The notes beneath the pieces are model-generated. The model saw only the letters and a list, made by a program, of their open reading frames with translations, did not search any database and was not told the origin of the DNA. The position numbers and the translations under genes were made by a program. A DNA stretch of 64,000 bases from Pedobacter soli (GTDB lineage: Bacteria; Bacteroidota; Bacteroidia; Sphingobacteriales; Sphingobacteriaceae), in NCBI RefSeq assembly GCF_900101435.1, contig NZ_FMZH01000001.1:620001-684000 (forward strand), given 5' to 3'. The stretch's first letter is position 1. Each line of letters begins with the position of its first letter. Positions 9,550 through 16,045 of the stretch are shown here, in pieces.

Positions 9550-10104
9550 TTAAACCAATAAATCAATCTCAATCAATCCTTTACCACCTTCATAATCGAT
9601 AGCACTGCTATACAAATAGTCTGACGCATTTGTCACCCACCCAGCCTTAACCGGATTATTATGCAAGTAATCAATTCGTTCTTCGAACATATTTAAATGA
9701 GGATCTAATTCGATGGGATGATTATCCTGCCGCCAAAACTGAAAGTTTTTATTGTTGCTATTCTGTTGTCCAGCCTTAGCAAACAAATAAAGCATCCATT
9801 CTTTTCTGCTTTCAATCGTGCTCTCTCTTATCTCCTTTACTATCCTAAATGATGAATATTTCTTTAAGTCGCGCATAATATTAGATAATAAATAACCCTC
9901 TCTGCTACTCACAATTAAATGAACATGGTTACTCATGATTACCCAGGCATGCAAGTTAAGGCCTTTTTCTTTTCTACAATAAGTTAAACTTTCCAATAAC
10001 AGATCGCTATAAACACTGCGCGTAAAAACATCTATCCATCCTACAACAGCAAAAGAGACAAAATATATTGCACTAGGGTCATGAAATTTATATTTTATGC
10101 TCAT
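9550..10104 (-). CDS. REP-associated tyrosine transposase (RAYT, IS200-like)
   Basis: A 184-residue Y1 transposase-family protein. The HUH motif is visible as MSNHVHLIV (His60 and His62), and the family segment YLHNNPVKAGWV lies at about 146-157, with a candidate catalytic tyrosine at its start. Length and motifs fit RAYTs, single-strand endonucleases that act on REP palindromes. It appears intact. It is bracketed by inverted copies of one hairpin element (9463-9508 downstream, 10159-10203 upstream), the classic arrangement for a RAYT with its cognate REPs. RAYTs are generally domesticated and not self-transposing, so calling it an insertion sequence would overstate the evidence. Confidence 0.9.
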   Translation of the reverse strand: MSIKYKFHDPSAIYFVSFAVVGWIDVFTRSVYSDLLLESLTYCRKEKGLNLHAWVIMSNHVHLIVSSREGYLLSNIMRDLKKYSSFRIVKEIRESTIESRKEWMLYLFAKAGQQNSNNKNFQFWRQDNHPIELDPHLNMFEERIDYLHNNPVKAGWVTNASDYLYSSAIDYEGGKGLIEIDLLV

Positions 10105-10158
10105 TTATAAATATAGATGGATTAGAGCAGATAATCAATTTGGTTGTTAGTTTTAAAA

Positions 10159-10203
10159 GCACAAGTCAACCAACAACGCTATCCTCCCCGCTAAGACTTG
10201 CGC
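10159..10203 (-). repeat. REP-like terminal element B of the RAYT unit
   Basis: GCACAAGTC (10159-10167) and GACTTGCGC (10195-10203) flank a 27-base interior, in inverted orientation to element A. The whole element and about five bases on each side are almost identical to the element at 14702-14746; only a few scattered positions differ. Confidence 0.8.
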
Positions 10204-10241
10204 TAGCAATACTAACAGCGATCTTCTTTCTTTAAGTATCA

Positions 10242-10273
10242 ACAAAAAGGCTATCTAAAAAAATCAGATAGCC
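10242..10273 (-). terminator. Rho-independent terminator of the DinB-like gene
   Basis: On the minus strand an 8-bp stem (GGCTATCT with AGATAGCC, loop about nine bases) is followed directly by a T-run (plus-strand A-run at 10242-10248). It lies about 30 bases after the stop codon of the DinB gene. A good textbook terminator. Confidence 0.8.
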
Positions 10274-10302
10274 CTTAATAAGTAAGCCTGGTTTCTCCAG
10301 AT

Positions 10303-10806
10303 TTAGAATGCTTGCGATTCTTCGTAATTAGGACCATACAACGATGGTACTTTGTTTCCCGTTGCCCTAAGGTGCGAAATCAACTCACCACGATGATGGT
10401 ACAAATGATTGTAAAGAAATCCTCTGATCACCTGAATCTTCGGCATGGCCGGCATTAAGGCATTCCCCCCTGCAGACATTGTCCAGTTGTTCATATACTT
10501 AGATTCATCTGAGTTTTCGATTACCGTTTTTGCCCTCGAAACATTTTCTTCAAACCTGGCCAGGATATTAGCGGCCTTACTGATATCACCTTTATCGTAT
10601 TTATATGAACCCATATCAAAATCATCCAGATCAAATGTAGGTTCGTACCAGTTGTACACTTCGGCAATGTGCGAAGCGAGCTGGCCTACCGACCAAAGAT
10701 GTGGTTGCGGACGGTATTCCAATGCACTATCCGGAATCATGGATAATAATTTTCTGGTGTTTTCAGCTTCATGCATGAACTCACCAATTAATGCTTGTTT
10801 CATCAT
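10303..10806 (-). CDS. DinB-family protein
   Basis: A 167-residue helical protein with the metal-site histidines of the DinB/YfiT fold: one in QLASHIAEVYNWYEP (about residue 47) and two in NHLYHHRGEL (about 134-138). Members are metal-dependent proteins, some of them thiol-dependent transferases; the substrate here is unknown. It is a single gene with its own terminator at 10242-10273. A second possible start one codon later (residue 2) makes no difference to the product. Confidence 0.85.
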   Translation of the reverse strand: MMKQALIGEFMHEAENTRKLLSMIPDSALEYRPQPHLWSVGQLASHIAEVYNWYEPTFDLDDFDMGSYKYDKGDISKAANILARFEENVSRAKTVIENSDESKYMNNWTMSAGGNALMPAMPKIQVIRGFLYNHLYHHRGELISHLRATGNKVPSLYGPNYEESQAF

Positions 10807-10917
10807 TTTTATATTGTTTTGTTATATATAAAAATAAGGAATATTTACGATTGAAACAGCTTTTTGAGTATACAACAGATAAAAATATTTGCCTGCCCAA
10901 ACCTCATCAAAAATTCT

Positions 10918-11286
10918 TTAAGATACCTGTAGTGGCACACTGCTTACTGCAATCACCTTCCAATCCTGCTCATGTAATTTCCAAACCCTGGTGAACTTCA
11001 GCTTGCTTTCAAACAGCTGATTCAGGTAGCTTCCTTTAATCTCTTTGGTGACTACAACCACTGCGGTATCTCCAAACAGCTGCAACTGCCGGTCTGAAAT
11101 TGCTAAACTGCTGATTTTTAAATCATGACTGGTATGCGGAGCCAGATCTTCTGCTTTAGTTAGCGTCATCCCCAGGTGATTAACAAATACGAGTTCATTG
11201 TGAAGTAATTTATCCAATACTGCTACATCGCTATTTAAGATGGCGGCAACAAGCTGTTCATCTAACTTTAGCACTTTACTTTCCAT
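10918..11286 (-). CDS. NTF2-like / SnoaL-like small protein
   Basis: A 122-residue protein of the cone-shaped alpha/beta NTF2-like fold. It has an N-terminal helix pair (LDEQLVAAILNSDVAVLDKLL), a conserved LHNELVFVNHLG segment and a C-terminal sheet with TRVWKLHEQDWKVIAVSS, a typical DUF4440/SnoaL ending. Such proteins bind small hydrophobic ligands or act as isomerase-like enzymes; no function can be named here. No partner gene is obvious. Confidence 0.78.
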   Translation of the reverse strand: MESKVLKLDEQLVAAILNSDVAVLDKLLHNELVFVNHLGMTLTKAEDLAPHTSHDLKISSLAISDRQLQLFGDTAVVVVTKEIKGSYLNQLFESKLKFTRVWKLHEQDWKVIAVSSVPLQVS

Positions 11287-11365
11287 AGTTGTTTTTTGCT
11301 AAAGATATAAAAGCGAAACAGATGAACCTAAATTATTTGCCCAGTTTTCCACCACCTTAGATGAT

Positions 11366-11394
11366 CTGTCATGCTGAGCGCAGCGAAGTATCTC
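11366..11394 (+). repeat. Dispersed intergenic repeat (CTGTCATGCTGAGCG type)
   Basis: A 29-base element beginning CTGTCATGCTGAGCGCAGCG. An inverted near-copy (27 of 29 bases the same) lies at 27724-27752. This repeat type is common between genes in Bacteroidota. It lies in the 344-base gene-free stretch 11287-11630. Confidence 0.65.
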
Positions 11395-11466
11395 TAAATG
11401 ATAATATCCTTACAAGATCAAATAAGGACGGGATTAAAAATCCTGACCAACGAGTCTAAAAGATTC

Positions 11467-11564
11467 GTCATTGCGAGAAGGCTTTTTCAGCCGCCGAAGC
11501 AATCTTACAACGATTGCTGCTAATAGCATACGCTTTAAGACTGCTTCGTGCCTCGCAATGACGA
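11467..11564. repeat. Imperfect palindromic intergenic repeat (CGTCATTGCGAG type)
   Basis: The outer arms CGTCATTGCGAG (from 11467) and CTCGCAATGACG (ending 11564) are inverted repeats. Inside them GCCGAAGCAATCTTA is matched imperfectly by TAAGACTGCTTCGTGC. The whole 98 bases could fold into one long interrupted hairpin. No gene is present in 11287-11630 besides these repeats. Confidence 0.7.
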
Positions 11565-11630
11565 CGTTCTTTCTTAAAATCTCTCAATAATAGCTCATTA
11601 AAGTACTCCGAAAAGTTAGGTAATTTAAAT

Positions 11631-12095
11631 TCAACGCCCATCAATTAAACTGGGAATACTGGAATCATCAAAATCATCTGATTTACTTTTATTTCCTCCA
11701 ATTGTAATTAACACATAATCGTATTGTTTTGACTTTAAACTTGCCCTATATGAACCTGAATGGTACTGATTAACAAATGCACTACAATTATTAATGGAAT
11801 AGGGAGGAAAACATATCTCGGATATAGCACGCCTATCATAAAAATAAAATTTCGAATACATCATATTTGTAACGATCTGATTGCCCTTCAGTAATAAGAT
11901 ACCATTTTTTGGAATCTTGTAAATTATACTTCCATTAGACAAACTATCATTCTGACCTGTACTTTGATTATAGATTAACAAAATATTCCCCGTAAAACCT
12001 TTAGGGATATAGTATATTTCTTTCGATGGTATTTCCTTGCATCCAAAAATAAATATTGTTAAAAACAGAAGAATGAGAGATAAATACTTATTCAT
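11631..12095 (-). CDS. Hypothetical small lipoprotein
   Basis: A 154-residue protein with a lipoprotein signal peptide: a hydrophobic run at about residues 5-18 ending in the lipobox FGC (Cys19). The mature part has a segment YYIPKGFTGNILLIY near residue 29, as in some Bacteroidota proteins with a DUF6843-like N terminus; that comparison is from memory and uncertain. No catalytic motif is recognisable. It is AT-rich like the genes after it and belongs to the accessory block. Function unknown. Confidence 0.65.
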   Translation of the reverse strand: MNKYLSLILLFLTIFIFGCKEIPSKEIYYIPKGFTGNILLIYNQSTGQNDSLSNGSIIYKIPKNGILLLKGNQIVTNMMYSKFYFYDRRAISEICFPPYSINNCSAFVNQYHSGSYRASLKSKQYDYVLITIGGNKSKSDDFDDSSIPSLIDGR

Positions 12096-12146
12096 ATTTT
12101 TTTTCGCTGGTAATTAAAGCTTAAAAGATTCCAGCTCCCTCTACTG

Positions 12147-12163
12147 GTGCAAGTCTTAGCGCT
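12147..12163 (+). repeat. Half copy of the RAYT-type element
   Basis: GTGCAAGTC followed by TTAGCGCTC, preceded by CTACTG, matches the left arm of element A (CACTGGCGCAAGTCTTAGCG). The matching right arm is missing. It sits between the lipoprotein gene and the 12206 gene. Confidence 0.6.
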
Positions 12164-12205
12164 CAAGTGAGTACATTGGCATTAATGTGCTTTCGTTAAA
12201 AGGAA

Positions 12206-12634
12206 TTATTCAAGCTTTAAAAAACTATGTCTTATTTTTTGATTTATCTTTTTATTTAATTGAATAGCACTAATTTCATCTAAAAATTTCTCCCTACCCA
12301 ACTTTATTATCCACGTTTTTGATAATTCAACCCAATAATTTCTATCACTATTTAATGCCGCTTTTACTATCATTAGAAATGGGAAGTCTCCAACATCAGC
12401 TTTAACTTCTGTTTGAAGCTCATTAAACTCGTCTATCATTTTATTAATATCTGAGTAAAATTTATTGTAATTTAACCCCAGCATCCTAATTAAATAAACT
12501 GAATTATTTTCTTGGACCAAAATAAATCCCGTAGCTAAAAGCATAACGAATTCGCCGAGTACATTTATTCCAATAACAATTGGGTTTGTATCAAAAAATA
12601 ATTTTGAAATAGTTATTTGGCTATTTTGTTCCAT
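12206..12634 (-). CDS. Hypothetical protein (AT-rich accessory block)
   Basis: A 142-residue protein I do not recognise. Residues about 17-40 are hydrophobic (IVIGINVLGEFVMLLATGF), which may be a buried strand-helix unit or one membrane segment. The rest is mixed helical with many Lys, Asn and Ile codons ending in A or T. No signal peptide and no known motif. It is bounded by a RAYT-type half element downstream (12147) and a degenerate one upstream (12716). Size and neighbourhood (a SUKH pseudogene nearby) would suit an immunity-type protein, but this is inference only. Confidence 0.55.
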   Translation of the reverse strand: MEQNSQITISKLFFDTNPIVIGINVLGEFVMLLATGFILVQENNSVYLIRMLGLNYNKFYSDINKMIDEFNELQTEVKADVGDFPFLMIVKAALNSDRNYWVELSKTWIIKLGREKFLDEISAIQLNKKINQKIRHSFLKLE

Positions 12635-12715
12635 TATTGAATTCTATTTTTCCACGTAGATCAAAGGTTAAAATCCAGTACAATGGCTAGGCTAAGCTCT
12701 TAAAATTATTTTTAG

Positions 12716-12790
12716 GCACAAGCCAGCATACCCCCTATTGGCTCTAGTCTTAGCGTTTTGGCCTGTGTAACGGCCTCCTAATAAGGCTTG
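12716..12790. repeat. Degenerate, possibly double, RAYT-type element
   Basis: Starts with GCACAAGCC (12716-12724), like the inverted form of the element. It continues into CTAGTCTTAGCG (from 12744), like the direct form, and ends with GGCCTGTGTAACGGCC and GGCTTGC. It reads as two eroded elements placed head to head in the gap between two genes. Confidence 0.5.
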
Positions 12791-12812
12791 CATCACTGAA
12801 ACGATTAAGTTA

Positions 12813-13289
12813 TTACATTTCAATATACTCAACTAAATTTCCCTCTATATTAATTATGGCACTATTTGAATAGAAATACAAAACATCACAATATCTATCT
12901 GCAACCACAACAATACTTTTTTCTTTATTTATTATATGTATACTAGCGTGCTGTATCCCAAATACAGATCTTGGAGGTGTAATTTCCTTGACAATTTCTG
13001 GTGTGTACATAAACTTTATGTAATCATCCAGAATATTCTCATCAAATCTAAATTCATAAACTTTATCATCATCCCACGGAATGATATAGAATATTTGTTT
13101 TTCAAGATTTTCAACATTTAATCTTATAAGATTAATAATTACCTCATGCCGAATAACTTCAAATAGATAAGTACTACGGTACTTAAACTTTATTTTAACA
13201 ACATCTTCAGGAAGTTCTGCGTCTTTATTTAAAAGACTTGACTCTAATTCTATATATTCTTTATTTAGTGTACAATCTTTAAAACTCAT
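12813..13289 (-). CDS. Hypothetical protein (AT-rich accessory block)
   Basis: A 158-residue soluble protein without recognised motifs. It is rich in predicted beta strands (for example VVKIKFKYRSTYLFEVI and SIHIINKEKSIVVVADR) and acidic. No signal peptide. The codon usage is strongly A/T-biased compared with the flanking housekeeping genes. Each side has repeat DNA (12716-12790 and 13393-13564), so it stands alone as a single-gene unit. Function unknown. Confidence 0.55.
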   Translation of the reverse strand: MSFKDCTLNKEYIELESSLLNKDAELPEDVVKIKFKYRSTYLFEVIRHEVIINLIRLNVENLEKQIFYIIPWDDDKVYEFRFDENILDDYIKFMYTPEIVKEITPPRSVFGIQHASIHIINKEKSIVVVADRYCDVLYFYSNSAIINIEGNLVEYIEM

Positions 13290-13392
13290 ATTAATCTTTT
13301 GTAAACCTAACTTTAGTTGATGATTTTGTTATTGTACCATCCTTAGCGACTTCTTTAACAGTCTTTGAGAGAGTAAGTTCAACAAATTCCTA

Positions 13393-13564
13393 TCGCTGGC
13401 GCACACGTGTCCGTGTGCATTTCCATATCACATTAACAGTATATCTAAATCTATAAGCCCTTGAAATATTGATTGTTAAATTAAAAAATATAACCGTTTT
13501 AAAAAAGTAATTAATAGTTACAACCTTTTATATTTCACACGCGGCACGCGTACGCTAGCGAGGG
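13393..13564. mobile_element. MITE-like element with inverted ends
   Basis: A roughly 172-base AT-rich segment without a gene. Its ends are imperfect inverted repeats: CGCTGGCGCACACGTG on the left (from 13393) and, on the other strand of the right end (to 13564), CCTCGCTAGCGTACGCGTG. The left end contains its own hairpin GCACACG-TGTC-CGTGTGC (13401-13418). The GC-rich ends on an AT-rich core, with no coding sequence, suggest a miniature transposable element or a REPIN-like unit. No clear target-site duplication was found by eye. It accounts for most of the 279-base gap between genes. Confidence 0.5.
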
Positions 13565-13568
13565 GTTG

Positions 13569-14093
13569 TTACGAATAAAATCGTTTATTCCAAGTAGGAT
13601 CGGTATTAACAAATGTTGGTCGTTCACCTGGAGCCAAAAGAAAATAATCTTTTCCAGGCAATACTTTCATCACTTCTTCTACAGGGATTTCTTTTTTTGA
13701 TTTATAATTTATAGAAAAATCATCATCAGCTCCAATTTTTTCATCAACAACGTAGATCATTTCATTTCTTTCAACTAATATCCATCTGTAGGGATCATTA
13801 CTCCCGTCATCGATAACAACTTCAATATTAAAATACGTACAAAATAATAAAGCTATTTGAAGACTGTTATAGATCTTCAGTTCCAAACATGTTTGGTCCG
13901 ACAAAAAGAAAAGTAACTCTGTTCTAAATTCAACATGATAATCTCTGATCTTAATTTCATAATTAATCAAGGCTTCATCGTTTTCTCCTAATAACTCATT
14001 AATATCGCAAGATTTTAATTTAAGCCTTGATAATAAAAAATCTCTGATCTCGGACGTACTAATGACAGGTTTTATGTTTAAAATAAAAATCAT
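13569..14093 (-). CDS. Hypothetical protein (AT-rich accessory block)
   Basis: A 174-residue soluble protein I do not recognise. Visible features are an N-terminal helical domain with repeated Asp/Glu (LLGENDEALINYEIKIRD), a central beta region (RWILVERNEMIYVVDEKI) and a C-terminal segment PGERPTFVNTDPTWNKRF that looks like a conserved tail. No signal peptide or membrane helix. It lies between the MITE-like element and a RAYT-type element (14137). Orphan immunity-like by size and context only. Confidence 0.55.
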   Translation of the reverse strand: MIFILNIKPVISTSEIRDFLLSRLKLKSCDINELLGENDEALINYEIKIRDYHVEFRTELLFFLSDQTCLELKIYNSLQIALLFCTYFNIEVVIDDGSNDPYRWILVERNEMIYVVDEKIGADDDFSINYKSKKEIPVEEVMKVLPGKDYFLLAPGERPTFVNTDPTWNKRFYS

Positions 14094-14136
14094 ACCAGTG
14101 TTTGGAATAAATAACTCTAATCTTCTTAACCCTACT

Positions 14137-14181
14137 GGCCAAGTCTTAGCGCCACTGGCCTTGCAACAGCCTGACTTGTGC
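14137..14181 (+). repeat. RAYT-type element downstream of the SUKH pseudogene
   Basis: GGCCAAGTC (14137-14145) followed by TTAGCG, then GACTTGTGC (14173-14181). It continues CCTCG and TTAAACCAATAAATC, which also follow element A beside the RAYT gene. Orientation is the same as element A. Confidence 0.75.
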
Positions 14182-14215
14182 CCTCGTTAAACCAATAAAT
14201 CCCTCTTAACAGCAA

Positions 14216-14680
14216 CTATAAGTAATCATAAAGTTTAGATGAATCTCCTAAATATAATTCGATAAATTCTTCAAGGGTACTGGTTATTGGTTTAAATGAT
14301 AAGTTGTCAGGAATAATCCCAATAACATATTTGTTTTCTTTCTTCAACTCAACCCATACCACCAACTTTTATGCATATTCTGCAAATATGAAAATCTTAT
14401 CTTTATTTACTAAGTTACAGTCTCGCAATTCTTTTTCTGCAGATACTATTGCGTCTACCGGATAAAACAGAAAACCTTCCTCATCAATTTCATTAGGATA
14501 AAAATTCTCCATACCATTAACCCTTGTATAAAACGTTTTAAAATCATCTGGTAGTTTTAGGTCCAGTTTTCTTTCAACTAACCCAATTTCCTCTATTGTC
14601 TTAGTTGATATTTCAATTTTTTGACTTCTCCAAAACGCTACAAGTCGAGTAATAATTAAAACAATTCTTTCCATTGCCAC
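14216..14680 (-). pseudogene. SMI1/KNR4 (SUKH) family gene interrupted by a stop codon
   Basis: The first 103 codons encode a SUKH-type N terminus (EEIGLVERKLDLKLPDDFK, then FKTFYTRVNGM, a signature region) and stop at TAA (14369-14371) just after KIFIFAEYA. The same frame stays open for 50 more codons (KLVVWVELKK, then PITSTLEEFIELYLGD), ending at a TAG at 14216-14218. This tail is the expected SUKH C terminus with its FxxFIELYL helix. So the gene is a full-length SUKH frame broken by one in-frame stop. SUKH proteins are common immunity proteins of contact-dependent toxins; no toxin is visible nearby. Confidence 0.78.
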
Positions 14681-14701
14681 AATTCTAATATTTTCTTAAA
14701 A

Positions 14702-14746
14702 GCACAAGTCAACCAACAACTCTATCCTACCCGCTAAGACTTGCGC
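14702..14746 (-). repeat. RAYT-type element upstream of the SUKH pseudogene
   Basis: GCACAAGTC (14702-14710) and GACTTGCGC (14738-14746) with an interior almost identical to element B at 10159-10203. Inverted relative to the 14137 element, so the pair brackets the SUKH pseudogene exactly as A and B bracket the RAYT gene. Confidence 0.8.
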
Positions 14747-14941
14747 TGGTAATGGTTCATCATTAAGAAATTAAGGTCATTAATAGGTATAGTTTAAAAA
14801 TAATGCATTAAAAGCAAACTTAATGTACTTAATACCTTAATGATAAAAATACTCCTATTAGTTAAATATTAGTGCAGATCTCGCCATTTACACAAAACAA
14901 AAAAACCTCTAAACTTTACATTTAAAGGCTTCATTTTATTG

Positions 14942-15015
14942 TCGGGATGAGAAGATTCGAACTTCCGACCTCCAGCACCCCATGCTGGCGCGATACCTGG
15001 CTACGCTACATCCCG
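14942..15015 (-). tRNA. tRNA-Pro (GGG anticodon)
   Basis: Full cloverleaf on the minus strand: acceptor arms CGGGATG and CATCCCG (15009-15015 and 14943-14949), D arm with GTAGCC/GGTA, anticodon stem CCAGC/GCTGG with loop ATGGGGT (anticodon GGG at 14979-14981), and T arm with GTTCGAATC. The first base pair C-G is typical of tRNA-Pro. The discriminator is A at 14942. CCA is not encoded. Confidence 0.93.
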
Positions 15016-15153
15016 ATGATCAATCTGATCTGAAAAACGAACAAAGATAACATCCGCAACGAAAATCTCAAGAGCAGTGGCGAGATATTTTATTTTTTAT
15101 TTCCGCAACAGGTTGATCACATCTATCCGCTTCCTCTCCTATCTTTCACAACT

Positions 15154-15912
15154 TCAGTCATCCTGCATCACAGCATTTTCTTCACCATACACCCAATGGA
15201 TAACACCCGATGCAAAAGCGGTGTATTCGCTTGCTAAAAACATACACCAGCTATCCGTTTCGTCTGGAGTTGCCATCTGTTGTCTTTCTGCTTCAGCATG
15301 CTGAAAGCCACTAAGCGATTCCTGATTTCCAGCTATATTAATAAAGCCCGGTGCAATGCCTACCTTGCTGATATCCGGCCCCCATGCGTTAGACAGGTTT
15401 TTGAACAGATCAGTTAAAGGCGCTTCAGCAGCGCTGCCAGAACGGTCTATCAAGCTATTGTAGGTATAACCCGAGGCCATAATCAGGATTACATCGATAT
15501 TTTCGGCCAGCAGCGGCTTGCATTTTTTGGCCAGGCGCCAATGTGCAGTCAGGTTTGAATGGGTGTTAAACTGCCATTCTTTCGCATTGCTGTTAGCCGA
15601 ACCGGTAAGTCTATTTTTTCCTGCATTTGAAACTAAAATATCCAATCGGCCGTAACCGCTGCGAATATCGGCCACCAGACCTTCGAGGTCTTCGGTCAGA
15701 CAAGTATCTGCCCTGAAATAATCGGTATGCACATCATACGATTCCATTTCGGTTAAAAACCGCTGGGCAAGCTCGCTCGTTTCGCTTTGTGTAGCACAAC
15801 CGATTACAGTACAACCTGCTTTGGCCATCATTTTGGCAATTTCAAAGCCCATACCTGAAGTAACGCCGGTTATCAAAGCTATTTTTCCTTTTAAATCTAT
15901 AGTAAGTGCCAT
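15154..15912 (-). CDS. SDR-fold protein lacking the catalytic Tyr and Lys
   Basis: A 252-residue Rossmann-fold SDR. The cofactor motif TGVTSGMG (about 14-21) and SNAGKN (about 95) are intact, and a serine is present in IMASGY. In the place of the usual YxxxK the sequence reads GSAAEAPL, so both catalytic residues appear to be replaced (Tyr to Gly, Lys to Glu by eye alignment). It may bind NAD(P) without the usual chemistry. It lies 133 bases downstream of susD in the same direction and may belong to that locus. Confidence 0.82.
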   Translation of the reverse strand: MALTIDLKGKIALITGVTSGMGFEIAKMMAKAGCTVIGCATQSETSELAQRFLTEMESYDVHTDYFRADTCLTEDLEGLVADIRSGYGRLDILVSNAGKNRLTGSANSNAKEWQFNTHSNLTAHWRLAKKCKPLLAENIDVILIMASGYTYNSLIDRSGSAAEAPLTDLFKNLSNAWGPDISKVGIAPGFINIAGNQESLSGFQHAEAERQQMATPDETDSWCMFLASEYTAFASGVIHWVYGEENAVMQDD

Positions 15913-16045
15913 ATTATTTTTTTAAGTGGCAGTATTTTTTTGATCAGCCTGCTTTATGCGCCATCCATGCCTTCAAAAAAATAGCGACCAGGATAAGCCC
16001 CGGCCGCTATAATCATTGTGTGTGCATAAGTAGATGCATTTTATT

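Noticed and set aside
9375..9572. Minus-strand open frame over the RAYT downstream element
   Set aside because: It runs through the hairpin element and into the RAYT 3' end in another frame; no family resemblance.
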